Source: Novosphingobium lindaniclasticum LE124
GTDB taxonomy: Bacteria; Pseudomonadota; Alphaproteobacteria; Sphingomonadales; Sphingomonadaceae
Direction of reading: 5' to 3'
NCBI RefSeq assembly: GCF_000445125.1
Contig: NZ_ATHL01000076.1
Location: 186,001-250,000, forward strand
DNA: 64,000 nucleotides
Below are positions 1-9,400 of the stretch, one piece after another. How positions within the stretch are numbered: position 1 is the first letter of the stretch; each line of letters begins with the position of its first letter. The position numbers were made by a program, and so were the translations under genes. The notes below the pieces were generated by a model, which made no database searches, was not told the DNA's origin, and was given only the letters and a program-made list of their open reading frames with translations.

Positions 1-14
1 ACGGGGCGCAGCCG

Positions 15-812
15 TTAGAATCGGCGGGAAATGCCCATGTACACTTCCAGATCGTCCGCGTCGTGGTCGAGGCCGGCATTCACGCCGAGATCGACCTGGA
101 AGCGATCGGAAGTTTGCCAGGCGATCGAGAAACCGGACGTATGCTCTCCGTGATGATCGCCCGGCTCGTCCACCTTGCGGAACTGATATTCGGCAGTGGC
201 AGTCAGCGCATCGTTCAGGTGCGCGGCAAGCCCGACAACCTCGCCCAGAACAAGATGGCGCCCTTTGCCCCCTTCGTTCGCTTCGGCATCGACCTCCGGC
301 ATCATCTCCAAAGTTATCGCCGAGGAGACCTCATAGGACAGCGGAACGCGCAGCCCCGTGCCCCAGTCCCCAGCGCCGATCGGTCGGCGCCCGGCAGGCA
401 GGGACAGGAAAGGCATGACCGCCGCGGAAAAGCCGGCCCCGTCCGGGTTCGCGAGATTGCGCCGCAGTGCCAGCATGACGTCTCCGGTTCCAGTTCGATG
501 CTCCACATCTCCGGCAGCGCGGTCGCGGGTTCTGGAAAAACCGAGGCTTGTCCACCCGAGTTGCACCTCGGCATGATCGGCGATGCCCAGGCGCAGCAGG
601 AAATCCCCTGTCACCACGACATCCTCCCGCTCCGCCGCGTCCCGGCTCAAGGTCCAGTCGCCCAGCCCGGCTTCGAAAGAGATCCTCCCCGGCGCCATGG
701 TACATGTGGGCGCGGCGATCCCAGGACGATCTGGGCAATAGTCGCGCTCCTGGGCGAAGGCCGCGCTCGGGAGCGCCGCAAGAAGAAGGAACAGGCAGGC
801 TCGATGGAACAT
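15..812 (-). CDS. Outer-membrane beta-barrel protein, phenol-degradation MetA/transporter-like
   Basis: A 265-residue protein with a clear signal peptide (hydrophobic LFLLLAALPSAAFA, then a cut before QERDYC). After that come alternating hydrophobic/polar strands and a C-terminal Phe (ISRRF), the usual signature for BAM-dependent outer-membrane insertion. The composition resembles the family annotated as 'transporter' or 'MetA-pathway of phenol degradation' (Phenol_MetA_deg), whose members are small barrels of poorly defined substrate. No catalytic motif is visible. The next gene upstream on the same strand ends 74 bp away, so the two could be co-transcribed. Family assignment is by pattern only; the substrate is unknown. 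Confidence 0.7.
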   Translation of the reverse strand: MFHRACLFLLLAALPSAAFAQERDYCPDRPGIAAPTCTMAPGRISFEAGLGDWTLSRDAAEREDVVVTGDFLLRLGIADHAEVQLGWTSLGFSRTRDRAAGDVEHRTGTGDVMLALRRNLANPDGAGFSAAVMPFLSLPAGRRPIGAGDWGTGLRVPLSYEVSSAITLEMMPEVDAEANEGGKGRHLVLGEVVGLAAHLNDALTATAEYQFRKVDEPGDHHGEHTSGFSIAWQTSDRFQVDLGVNAGLDHDADDLEVYMGISRRF

Positions 813-886
813 GGGCGGCGCTTTTCGGAAAAGGACTGCCCTAGATATCGCCTTCCGCTTCCGCAGGTTCCCGCCCGGAGCGACGA

Positions 887-2032
887 TCAGCGCGAGTAGC
901 GGCCCCTTCCAAGTTCACTGGGCAGCAGCGAGGTTCCGTCGATCCGCAGGGTCATTCGTTCGAAGGGCGAGGCGGTGACCTGCTCGGCATCGATGGAGAA
1001 GCGCACGACGCCGGAGCGAACCTCGGGAACGGCGACTTCGATCGATCGGCCCGGCGCGTAAGGCGCGCTCAGCACGGCGGCAACGAGCGGGGCGCCGTCG
1101 CCGTCGCGGACCAGAGCCAGTCCGCCGGAGGTCGTGACTTCGCTCTCCTGCCCATCCGCGAAGCGCAGCTCGACATGTACGCCGCGCGCTTCTTCACCCG
1201 CTTGCGGATCGACGACGAGGACCGCCAAACCGCCGCGCCACCGTTCGGATGGCTGAGCTTCGGCAGCGACGGAATCCGGCAGACGGCAGGCTTCGGGAAG
1301 TTCAGGCTCCGACAAATCCGGTTCCGCCATCCCGGCCTCGCGAGCCGCCCGCAGCGCCGCGCCGCGCGCTTCCTCCCAAGCCTGCGTGAGGCGGCGGGCT
1401 TCCGCCTCCTCCTCTTCTTTCATCGCGGCGCCTTTCGCCATGACCCGGCGGGCGGTGCTTTCCAATCGTTCCCGGGCGGTGCGAGCGGCAGCGATCGCTG
1501 CATCCGCGGCAGCGCGCGCCTTGACCTGCCGCTCACCGTCCTCTTGCGTTGCCACATTCACACCTGTCCCGATGTCCAACATAGGGACCGGCTCCACGAC
1601 CGGTTCGGCAGTGACGATCCCGCCGCCAAGGAAAGGACAACGCCGACGAACGGATTCCTCCAACGCAGCCTGCTCGAGGTCTAGGCGCTCCTGCTCCGCA
1701 TCCGCCGACCAGGGCTGCCGATCCAGATAGGCGAACAGTGGACGGTCCTTGCCGGGCCGGCTTGCCACGAGCACGATCTCACCGCCTTGACGATGCCAGG
1801 CACCGCGCGAAAACTGATCCAGCGCACCATAGCTGATGTACCACTCGAAAGTGCCGTCAGGGCGCAGCAGCAGTTCCGACCCGGTTTCCATCACCCCGGA
1901 CAGGTAATAATGGCCGGCAAATGCGGGATCGACAGGTCCCGCCGCCGAGGTCTCCGCCGCATCCTGAGCCCTTGCCGCCGTAAGGGGCATCTGCAAGGCA
2001 AGTCCGGCCGCGATGAACAGTTCGATCCGCAT
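887..2032 (-). CDS. Secreted hypothetical protein with central coiled coil
   Basis: The start is the ATG of MRIELFIAAGLALQ, because a signal peptide begins there and cleaves after TAARAQ; the 13 in-frame upstream codons add a charged tail that would mask it. The mature protein (about 360 residues) has an N-terminal beta-rich part (about 30-110), a central Ala/Glu/Arg-rich coiled-coil stretch (about 170-240) and a C-terminal beta-rich part (about 270-380). I do not recognise a named family. A periplasmic or surface location is inferred from the signal peptide. It sits on the same strand as the barrel protein downstream, which suggests an envelope function, but no role can be assigned. Confidence 0.6.
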   Translation of the reverse strand: MRIELFIAAGLALQMPLTAARAQDAAETSAAGPVDPAFAGHYYLSGVMETGSELLLRPDGTFEWYISYGALDQFSRGAWHRQGGEIVLVASRPGKDRPLFAYLDRQPWSADAEQERLDLEQAALEESVRRRCPFLGGGIVTAEPVVEPVPMLDIGTGVNVATQEDGERQVKARAAADAAIAAARTARERLESTARRVMAKGAAMKEEEEAEARRLTQAWEEARGAALRAAREAGMAEPDLSEPELPEACRLPDSVAAEAQPSERWRGGLAVLVVDPQAGEEARGVHVELRFADGQESEVTTSGGLALVRDGDGAPLVAAVLSAPYAPGRSIEVAVPEVRSGVVRFSIDAEQVTASPFERMTLRIDGTSLLPSELGRGRYSR

Positions 2033-2168
2033 GGCTGAGGTTCTAGCTCGCTGCTCTTGCCGGACAACCACAAAGCTCGCCCCCTTGATCAGATTTCAGG
2101 GGGCGATGCCTCGGATTACGCTTCGCCTCATCTGATAGGACAATGCCGATCGAGAGGGAGAGCCAGCG

Positions 2169-3296
2169 ATGCAAGGAGCAGCAGGACCGGCAACGGCAAC
2201 CTTCCCGGCGCGGGAAATCCGACCCATGACCGGCCTGCGGGGTGCAGCGGCGCTGTTCGTCATGCTCTACCACTTCCACCTCAAGATGATCGCTACCGGG
2301 CCGCTCTCGACGCTGCTCCTGCACGGATACCTTGCGGTCGACCTGTTCTTCATCCTGAGCGGCTTCGTCATGGCCCATGTCTACGGCGAGGCGCTGACCT
2401 CCGGGACATTCCGGCAGCGCAGTTTCCTGCTGCACCGGATCGCCCGGATCTATCCGCTCTATCTGCTGGCGACGCTGGCGTTCGTGACTCTCGCGCTGGA
2501 ACGGGGTGCCCTGAACGTGCCGCAATACGTAACGCTGAGCGCCAACCTCGTGATGATGCAGTCCCTTGGCGACTGGCCGAGCATGGACCCGCCCGCCTGG
2601 TCGGTCAGCGCGGAAATGATCGCCTATCTGCTATTCCCGCTGATCGCGCTGGCTTGCCTGCGATCGAGCCGGAAAGTTGCGCTGGTTACCGGCATGGCCG
2701 CCCTGCTCTCCGTTCTGGCGATGACCGTGGCGGCGAGCCGCCACTACATCGGGACGCCCATCGCCAAAGGCGAACTCGACTTGTATTTCACGCCTTATAC
2801 GCTGGTGCGGTGCCTTGCCGGGTTCGTGATCGGGCAGTTGCTCCATCGCCTGTTCCGCCACGGCACGTTCAACCCGGTGCTTTCGGGAAACCTGTTCCAG
2901 TGCGGGGTATTGCTGCTGGTACTGGTCACGCTTGCTCAGGCGCGGTCGGACTTTCCCGCCTATCTGGCGATGATCCTGCTGGTCGCCACTCTTGCGCAGG
3001 ACCGCGGCTTGCTGAAGCGCCTTTTCGCTTCGCCGCCCCTGATGTTGCTGGGCAAAGTGTCCTTCGGCGTCTACCTGCTGCATTTCCAGGCGATCGGCCT
3101 GGTGGATCGCTTCTCCCGTGAAGCCCTGAACCGAGGTTTCGATCCTGCCGTCAGCGACGGGATCGCGACCCTGACCGCCGGCGCGATGGTGACGACCCTG
3201 GCCTGGGTGCTGCACGAGGGTTTCGAAAGCCCGCTACGGCGGATGATCCGACGTCTGGAACACCGGCAGGCGCAAGCGGCACCTGGGGCATGGTGA
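2169..3296 (+). CDS. Membrane acyltransferase, family 3 (OafA/ExoZ-like)
   Basis: A 375-residue polytopic protein of the acyltransferase-3 family, which transfers acetyl or other short acyl groups to sugars on exopolysaccharide or O-antigen at the inner membrane. Diagnostic features are the N-terminal RPMTGLRGAAALFVMLYHF segment (the family R-x-LDG-xR-xxA-xxxV-xxxH pattern) near residues 19-37, GYLAVDLFFILSGFVM at about 57-72, and roughly ten membrane spans. A purine-rich GAGGGAGAG precedes the ATG by about 7 bp. Its place at the edge of an exopolysaccharide locus supports glycan acylation; the acyl group and sugar are unknown. Confidence 0.85.
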   Translation: MQGAAGPATATFPAREIRPMTGLRGAAALFVMLYHFHLKMIATGPLSTLLLHGYLAVDLFFILSGFVMAHVYGEALTSGTFRQRSFLLHRIARIYPLYLLATLAFVTLALERGALNVPQYVTLSANLVMMQSLGDWPSMDPPAWSVSAEMIAYLLFPLIALACLRSSRKVALVTGMAALLSVLAMTVAASRHYIGTPIAKGELDLYFTPYTLVRCLAGFVIGQLLHRLFRHGTFNPVLSGNLFQCGVLLLVLVTLAQARSDFPAYLAMILLVATLAQDRGLLKRLFASPPLMLLGKVSFGVYLLHFQAIGLVDRFSREALNRGFDPAVSDGIATLTAGAMVTTLAWVLHEGFESPLRRMIRRLEHRQAQAAPGAW

Positions 3297-3483
3297 AAAC
3301 CACCCTCCCCAAAAGGGGAATCTGTCAAAAACCACGTGTTGGCGCTAGGCTGGTCAAGTCCCGGCAGCGCCGGACGGATCAGTCGATTTTTCCGGGTGAC
3401 CGGATTTCGTTGGGCGGAACGGATCTTCCTCGGACCTCATGCATCCTCACGGTGCGACGAAGCAGAGAGGCCTGCGAGCGATC

Positions 3484-4239
3484 ATGACGACGAGTGTATC
3501 GGTAGCCATACGGAATTCGCTGATAAGGGAAGGCGTTCGCCGCATCCTCTCGGACTCCGGTTTCGACCTTGCGGAATCGGTGGACGCCGTCGAACGGCTC
3601 GCGCTGCCGGCCGATCCGGAAGCTGCGCACGTCATCGTCGTCGGCGGTTCCCTGCTGGGCAACGATGGAGCTGCCGTGATCGCCGAGATCCTGCGCCGCT
3701 TTCCCAACGCTCGCGTGGTAGCCCTGGTATCGGCGTTCGCTTTCACCGAGATGACGGCGATCTTCGCCGCCGGTGCCTATGCCTACTTCCTCGACCAAGT
3801 GCCCTATCAGTCGCTCGTGGCGATGATGCAGATGGTGGCCGTCGGACAAAAGGTCGCGCCGCCCGAGATCATCGGACTCCTGGAAAACCTGCTGCTGATC
3901 ACGGACGTTCCCATGCAGCACCGTGAAAGCCAGGGCTTTGATCTTACAGAGCGGGAATGGGAGGTATTGGGCGCGCTGGAACGCGGGTTGCCTAACAAGA
4001 CGATCTCCCGTGACATCGGCATCAGCGAATCCGCAGTCAAGGCGAGCGTGAAGTCGCTGCTGAAAAAGCTTTCGGTGACCAACCGCACCCAGGCCGCCGT
4101 GCTGGCACGCGAACTCGCCAACCAGGGTCAGGCACGCATGCTCTGCGGCCGCCAGATCACCGCGGCATTGCTGCCCCGCGCCGACCGGGTCGACGGTGAT
4201 CTTTCCCGTCGCACTGCCAAGGATCACCGCTTCCGCTAA
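3484..4239 (+). CDS. LuxR/NarL-type regulator with degenerate receiver domain
   Basis: A 251-residue two-domain regulator: a receiver-like domain (about 1-125) and a C-terminal LuxR helix-turn-helix (about 148-205, LTEREWEVLGALERG...NKTISRDIGISESAVK). The start is the ATG of MTTSVSVAIR, where the first receiver strand begins; 15 more in-frame codons upstream look non-coding. The receiver lacks its chemistry: the acidic pair after strand 1 is Arg-Asn, the phospho-acceptor region reads VIVVGGSLLG with no Asp, and the conserved Lys is Asp (AYFLDQVPY). It therefore probably does not accept phosphate and may respond to another signal or act constitutively. Regulation of the adjacent glycan/NRPS genes is inferred from position only. 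Confidence 0.85.
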   Translation: MTTSVSVAIRNSLIREGVRRILSDSGFDLAESVDAVERLALPADPEAAHVIVVGGSLLGNDGAAVIAEILRRFPNARVVALVSAFAFTEMTAIFAAGAYAYFLDQVPYQSLVAMMQMVAVGQKVAPPEIIGLLENLLLITDVPMQHRESQGFDLTEREWEVLGALERGLPNKTISRDIGISESAVKASVKSLLKKLSVTNRTQAAVLARELANQGQARMLCGRQITAALLPRADRVDGDLSRRTAKDHRFR

Positions 4240-4511
4240 GTTTCTCGGGTCTCCAGCGGGCAGAGCATCTGTATAATCGTGATCATAACACCACCGGCTA
4301 ACTCTAATGAGTATCCGGTCGAATCAGGATAGTCCTTAGGCTCATGCGACTGCGCGTTGGCGGGCGCGGAATCCAAACGGCTCCGCACCCGCTCCAAAAT
4401 ATAGCGTGACTCGTATGCTCCGCGATGCAACATTTGCCGATGAGGCTCGGTATTGTCTCAACGGAAGTTAGGGGGGTTCGATCATCAACATCGAAATGTA
4501 GGGGGAATTTC

Positions 4512-4739
4512 ATGTACAGATTTGACAATGAAGCTGTGCAACTTACGGCTCGTGAACTGGATGTCCTGCGCTTCGTAGCCATGGGGCGTTCGGCAAAGGA
4601 AACGGCCATCGAACTGAACATCGCGCCCTGCACGGTCGAGCGGCATGTGGAAAACGTCCGTTTGAAGACCAGAACACGCAATCGCGCGCATATGATCGCT
4701 CATGTCATTCGCGAAGGGCTTCTGCAACTCCATCAGTAG
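4512..4739 (+). CDS. Single-domain LuxR-type HTH protein
   Basis: A 75-residue protein that is almost only a LuxR/GerE DNA-binding domain (LTARELDVLRFVAMGRSAKE...NIAPCTVERHVENV). The start is the ATG of MYRFDNEAV, preceded 6 bp away by the strong ribosome-binding sequence GTAGGGGGA (about 4498-4506). A longer in-frame extension exists upstream but has no comparable site. There is no receiver or ligand domain. Its last 35 bp overlap the 3' end of the convergent phosphopantetheinyl transferase gene. Small stand-alone LuxR proteins usually bind DNA directly or interfere with larger regulators; the target is unknown, the adjacent biosynthetic operon being the obvious candidate. Confidence 0.8.
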   Translation: MYRFDNEAVQLTARELDVLRFVAMGRSAKETAIELNIAPCTVERHVENVRLKTRTRNRAHMIAHVIREGLLQLHQ

Positions 4740-5466
4740 GGAAGCAGGCAAAGACAGGCCGATGGTTCCGATCAGACCGGTTCACCCGGATGCATCGGGC
4801 CCAGGCGACCAAGAGGTCGTCCTTCAGGTTGCAGACGTGACTCTCGACAAGAGAGCCGTGGATGTGAACGATAGTCGTCCCCGGATCGATGTCGCATTCG
4901 AACGAGGAAGGAGCGATGCCGAGGCCTCTGCCCAGCGCTTTGACGCAGGCTTCCTTGCGCACCCAAAGCGCCAGGAAGGCGCGGTCGTACCCTGCCGCGC
5001 CCGGGCGCGGTAGCCGTTGCCGTTCGCGCGCCGTGCAATGCAGATCGGCCAGATCGGCAGCATCGGCGATAGGGCGCGCGCATTCCAGATCCACGCCGAT
5101 CTCATGGTCCAGCGACCAGGCGGCGAGGACATTCGTGCCGCTGTAACTGAGGCTGCACCGCGCCTGCGGAAGGTTAGCCAGAATCGGCTTGCCATAGGCG
5201 TTGTGAACATATCGCTGGTGTGCAGCGGGAACGCCGAAACAGCGCTCGCCCAGAAGGCGCAAGGCGCCGTGCGCCACGGCATATCGTCGCGCTAGGGACT
5301 CGCTTGCAAAGCGTGCCGCGCGAACACGCTCCTGCGCCGAGAGGCACGCCAGCACGGCAGGGTCGATCAGACGAGGCACCTCGATCCGCCATAGCCAGAA
5401 CGGCGCCGACAGCTGCGTCACCACAAGCCCGAACAGGCCGTGATCGTTCGAGGGGATCGGCGTCAT
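4705..5466 (-). CDS. Sfp-type 4'-phosphopantetheinyl transferase
   Basis: A 253-residue enzyme that moves the phosphopantetheine arm of CoA onto the conserved Ser of carrier domains, making apo-NRPS/PKS proteins active. The family motifs are present: CSLSYSG near 104-110, IGVDLECARPI with Asp126 and Glu128 (metal binding), and WVRKEACVKALGRG at 168-181 (W-x-x-KEA with Glu172). The length is typical of Sfp/EntD-like enzymes. The ATG at 5466 overlaps the stop of the upstream glycosyltransferase (ATGA), so it is translationally coupled to the PKS/NRPS operon. This strongly suggests that the carriers of the adjacent assembly line are its substrates; the free ACP at 37.4 kb may be another. Confidence 0.93.
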   Translation of the reverse strand: MTPIPSNDHGLFGLVVTQLSAPFWLWRIEVPRLIDPAVLACLSAQERVRAARFASESLARRYAVAHGALRLLGERCFGVPAAHQRYVHNAYGKPILANLPQARCSLSYSGTNVLAAWSLDHEIGVDLECARPIADAADLADLHCTARERQRLPRPGAAGYDRAFLALWVRKEACVKALGRGLGIAPSSFECDIDPGTTIVHIHGSLVESHVCNLKDDLLVAWARCIRVNRSDRNHRPVFACFPTDGVAEALRE

Positions 5467-6437
5467 CTGCGCGGCGCGGCGAGGCTGTGGCGCAGGAAGT
5501 CCCCCAGCAGGTGCGGCGGATCGACGGAGGGATCCCGGCGCAGCGCCTGCTTCGTACGGAACGCCGCGTGAGCGGCCATCCATCCCAGATCTGCCGCGAT
5601 GGCATAGACCAGGCCATGGTTCTTGCGAAAGTAGCGCCGGCGGGACTCGAACCAGTACGCAGGCACGCGCCGATGCACGGCCTGGGCGTCGGTTACGCCC
5701 GTACTCTGCCCGGCGATGTGCAGGACGCGCGCCTGGGGCAGATACCAGCACTCCCAGCCATACGAACGCGCCGCGAGGCACAAGTCGATCTCTTCGAAGT
5801 ACAGGAAGTAGCCTTCGTCGAACCGCAAGCCTTCGCGCAGGAGTGCGGGCCGGATCGCCAGGCTGGCGCCGCTGACCCAGTCCGCCCGTTCCGGCTGCTC
5901 GCCCATCCGCCGGGCGACCGCGTAACCGGCGAGAAGGCGGGACGAGAAGCGCCATCGCAGGCCGCGCTCGATCTCGCTCTGGATCGAAGGAAAGCGGAAG
6001 GCGAAAGGCCAGGGACTTCCATCCGCCTCGAGCAAAGCCGTTCCGACCAGACCGGCTGCGCGGTTCCAGGCCATGAAGCGTGCCAGCTCACGGGCTGCTC
6101 CAGGCATGACGCGGGTGTCGGGATTTAGGAGCCAGACAAGATCGGCCGGTCGCTCCTGCTGCAGGACCAGATCGATGCCGAGATTGTTGCCTGCCCCGAA
6201 ACCGCCGTTCACCGGCGAGCGGACAAGATGAACCCAGTTCCAGTCCCGTTCCCTGATTGCATTCTCTATAACGTCAGCCGACCCATCCGGCGATGCGTTG
6301 TCGATGACGACGGCCCGGATCCGCATCCCTTCGCCAGCCTCCGCCGCCAGGCTATCCAGACAGGAAAGGGCAAGCGCCGCCGTCCGGTAATTGACGATCA
6401 CCACGTCAATCGAATGCAGGGGGACGGTTTCGCTCAT
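5463..6437 (-). CDS. Family-2 glycosyltransferase (WbbL/rhamnosyltransferase-like)
   Basis: A 324-residue cytosolic GT-A enzyme: N-terminal VVIVNYRTAALALSCLDSL (nucleotide-sugar binding), VVIDNASPDGS, NGGFGAGNNLGI and LLNPDTRV (DXD-like metal site near residue 110), then WVSGASLAIRPALL and GYFLYFEEIDLCLAARSYG, hallmarks of the WbbL-like rhamnosyltransferase group. Its ATG overlaps the PKS stop by 4 bp and its stop overlaps the PPTase start, placing it inside the assembly-line operon. This suggests it glycosylates the NRPS/PKS product or attaches a sugar in the same pathway. The sugar is not predictable with confidence. Confidence 0.88.
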   Translation of the reverse strand: MSETVPLHSIDVVIVNYRTAALALSCLDSLAAEAGEGMRIRAVVIDNASPDGSADVIENAIRERDWNWVHLVRSPVNGGFGAGNNLGIDLVLQQERPADLVWLLNPDTRVMPGAARELARFMAWNRAAGLVGTALLEADGSPWPFAFRFPSIQSEIERGLRWRFSSRLLAGYAVARRMGEQPERADWVSGASLAIRPALLREGLRFDEGYFLYFEEIDLCLAARSYGWECWYLPQARVLHIAGQSTGVTDAQAVHRRVPAYWFESRRRYFRKNHGLVYAIAADLGWMAAHAAFRTKQALRRDPSVDPPHLLGDFLRHSLAAPRR

Positions 6438-9400
6438 TCGGCGGCAACCCCGATCGGCTCCACGGCCCTGCAGCCGCCGGCCAGAGCGGCGTCGAGCGCA
6501 TCCTGAAACAAGGGCGCGAGCCGGTCCACGTAGGGTTCCTGGAGATTGCTGCTGTGTCCGCCCGGTATATCCACGATGACGATCTCGTCGCGCACCCGCT
6601 TGCCCCAGCCGAGCGCATAATCGCGGTAGGTGAGGCTGTAAGGCGTGTCGTCGGGCAGTTCGGTATCGTCGGCCGCCTTGAACAAGGCTACGCTCCCGCC
6701 CTCGAACATTCCGCTCGGACGATGCTCCCGGTGGGCCACTTCATAGAGTTTCAGGAAGGAGATCGCACCCGCGCCCGTCGTTCCAGCCCGGTGCATGGCC
6801 CCGGAATCCGCGCGCTCCCGCATGGAGCGCACGGTGCGGCGATCCTTCGCCTGGCGCAGGCGGGACCCGATTTCCCAGCGGGCGGCGTTCAGGACCTTCC
6901 GGCCGAGATCCGGCAGCACTTCAGAGACGCCGGAGCGTCTCAGCAGGCCGCGAAGCCGCGCAAGGCGGAGGCGCGTCGTCAGGAAGCGGAACTTGCGCGC
7001 CTCCACATCGGCGGCATCGATGATGCCCACGAAGGCCACTTGCTCTCCCTTGTCCTGAAGCTGCCGGGCCATCTCGAACGCGATGACCCCGCCGGCGCAA
7101 AGGCCTGCAAGCAGGTAGGGGCCGGTCGCCTGCACCCCGCGCAGCCGGGCCACGTAGTGGGCAGCCATTTCGTCGATACGCGTGTGCGCGTAGGAGCCGT
7201 CGTCCCGCCGCAGCGGCTCCAGGCCGAGCACCGGCCGATCGGTATCCAACCTGAGCGCGAGGCCACGGTAGAGCAGCGTTTCCCCCAGGCCATCGTGCAC
7301 GAAGAACAAGGGCGTCCGGGATCCGCCTTGTCGAATGGTGACGATGCCGTCCGGTTCGGGCGTTATGGACGCCGCACCGAGCACCTCGGCCGAACTCTCA
7401 GGATCGAGAACGGCGGCGAGACTGGCCGCCGTCGGGTGCCCGAGCATCGCGGCCAGCGGAAGCGTCCGCCCCGTGCGTTTGCGCAGGCGATTGATGAACT
7501 GGACGGCCAGAAGCGAATGGCCGCCGAGGTCGAAGAAGCTGTCGTTCCTTCCCACCGCCGCCGTGCCCAGCAAGTCGCACCACAAGTCTGCGATAAGGCG
7601 CTCCGTTTCGGTGCGCGGCGCTTCGGCAGGGTCGCCGCTTCCGTCGAAATCCTTGGGTCGGGGCGGCTGGCGCATGGCTGCCAACGAAGCCTGAAGATCG
7701 TAGGGCGAGATCACGGCATGCGGCGGGCAAGCGCCGGACAGCAGGCGGTGCACCACTTCCGCACCTTCCCCGGGGCGGATGCCCGGGCGGCTCTCCAGGA
7801 CTTCTCCGTCACGCGCTCCGTCAATGGCCCGCTCCGCAAAGCCTGCGGTGTTCACGCGGACCATCGTGAATTCGCTCACCTCCACCAGTACCAACCCGTC
7901 GGGGTCGGTGATGGTCAGGTCGAACACCGCCGTCTGGCCGCTCGCGTCGGTGTCCGGTCGATAGCGGATGTGGCTGACGATACGAGCCGGCAGCGCCGCA
8001 TGCATCACCAGCCGGCGGTAGGTAAAGGGCGCATGGAAGTCGCGCTCCGCATCGCGTCCGGCGATCAGGATTTGCGCTCCGGCCGTGGCGAAGTCCAGCA
8101 AGGCGGGGTGCAGCAGGATCTTTTCGAGATCGCCGCCGAACGCTTCCGGCAGATCGAGATGGAGCAATGCCTCGGCCTGGCCGATCAACGTGCGCGATAT
8201 GGTCTGCCAGCGGGGGCCGAACCGCATCCTCGGCTGATCTTCGCTGCCGCCCCTGCCCGGACGGCAGCGAGCGGCAACGGCGTCGAGGTCGATAGCCGCA
8301 CGCGAAGATGGCGCATCATGCCCCCGAACTGTTCCGCGCGCATGCTCCGTCCACTCTCCCGAACTGCCCGCCGCCCGGCCGAGGACCGCGACCTTCCAGG
8401 CACCCTCGTCCTCCTTGCGCACGTGGACGCGTAAGTCGCGCGCGGCGCCTTCCGCCACGATGAAAGGTTCGAGGAATGCGAAGTCGCTCATTTCCAGCGC
8501 CCCCGGCTCGACCATGGCCACTGCCGCACGGGCGATTTCAAGGTAGGCAGTGCCCGGCAGCAGCGGCCCCACGCCGGTCAGGCGGTGCTCGTCCAGGAGC
8601 CAGTGCCGGTCGGGCGACAACGTTCCAGCGGCCACGAATTCGGCTTGCGAGATCGCATGGGCCCGATCCAGAAAAGGATGTGCCAGGGGCCGACCCGGAG
8701 CAAGCTCCGCCGCCTGCCCGGCGCTCGGTATATCTCGTCTGGCGAGAGCAGCCGCCATGCCCACTTCGGCCCACTGGCTCCATCCTACCGAGATCACCCG
8801 CGTAAGCGGGTCGTTCCGGCGGGACTGGGCGTAAGCGTCGAGAAAGGCGTTGGCTGCGGCATAGTCCGCTTGTCCCGGCAAGCCTGCAAAGGCGCTGATC
8901 GAGGAGAACAGCATCAGGAATTCCGGGGGCTGCGAGGCCAAGACCTTTTCCAGCGCGAGGGTGCCGCCCACTTTGGGCCGCAGCACCGCCTGCATGGCGT
9001 CTGGGCGCCGTGTTTCCACAAGTTCGTCATCGATCGTTCCGGCCGTGTGAAACACGCCTTCGATCCTGCCGAACTGAGCCTCGACTTGGCGAACCGCTCG
9101 GCGCAGTGCCCGCGCATCGGCAACATCCGCCACCACCACCTCGACTTTCGCCCCGGCCAGCTCCAGATCGATGACACCGCGCAGCTTGTCGGCGATCGCA
9201 GGCTGCAGATCGCCTTGTTCCAGCAGCGTCTCCCACTGCCCGCGAGCGGGCAACGCCGTGCGGGACAGGAGCGCGATGCTGGCCGCGCACGTCCTGGCGA
9301 GCATTCCGGCGATAGTCAGGCCGATACCGCCGAGCCCTCCGGTCACAAGATAGGTTCCGCCCGGCTTCAGCAGAGCGCCGGGGCTACCGCCAAACGCCTG

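Noticed and set aside
3306..3321. TCCCC-AAAAGG-type small hairpin after the acyltransferase gene
   Set aside because: Only a 5-bp stem and no T-tract; too weak to call a terminator.
6554..8434. A 626-codon plus-strand open frame opposite the PKS carrier/TE region
   Set aside because: Shadow of PKS codons; no domain pattern.
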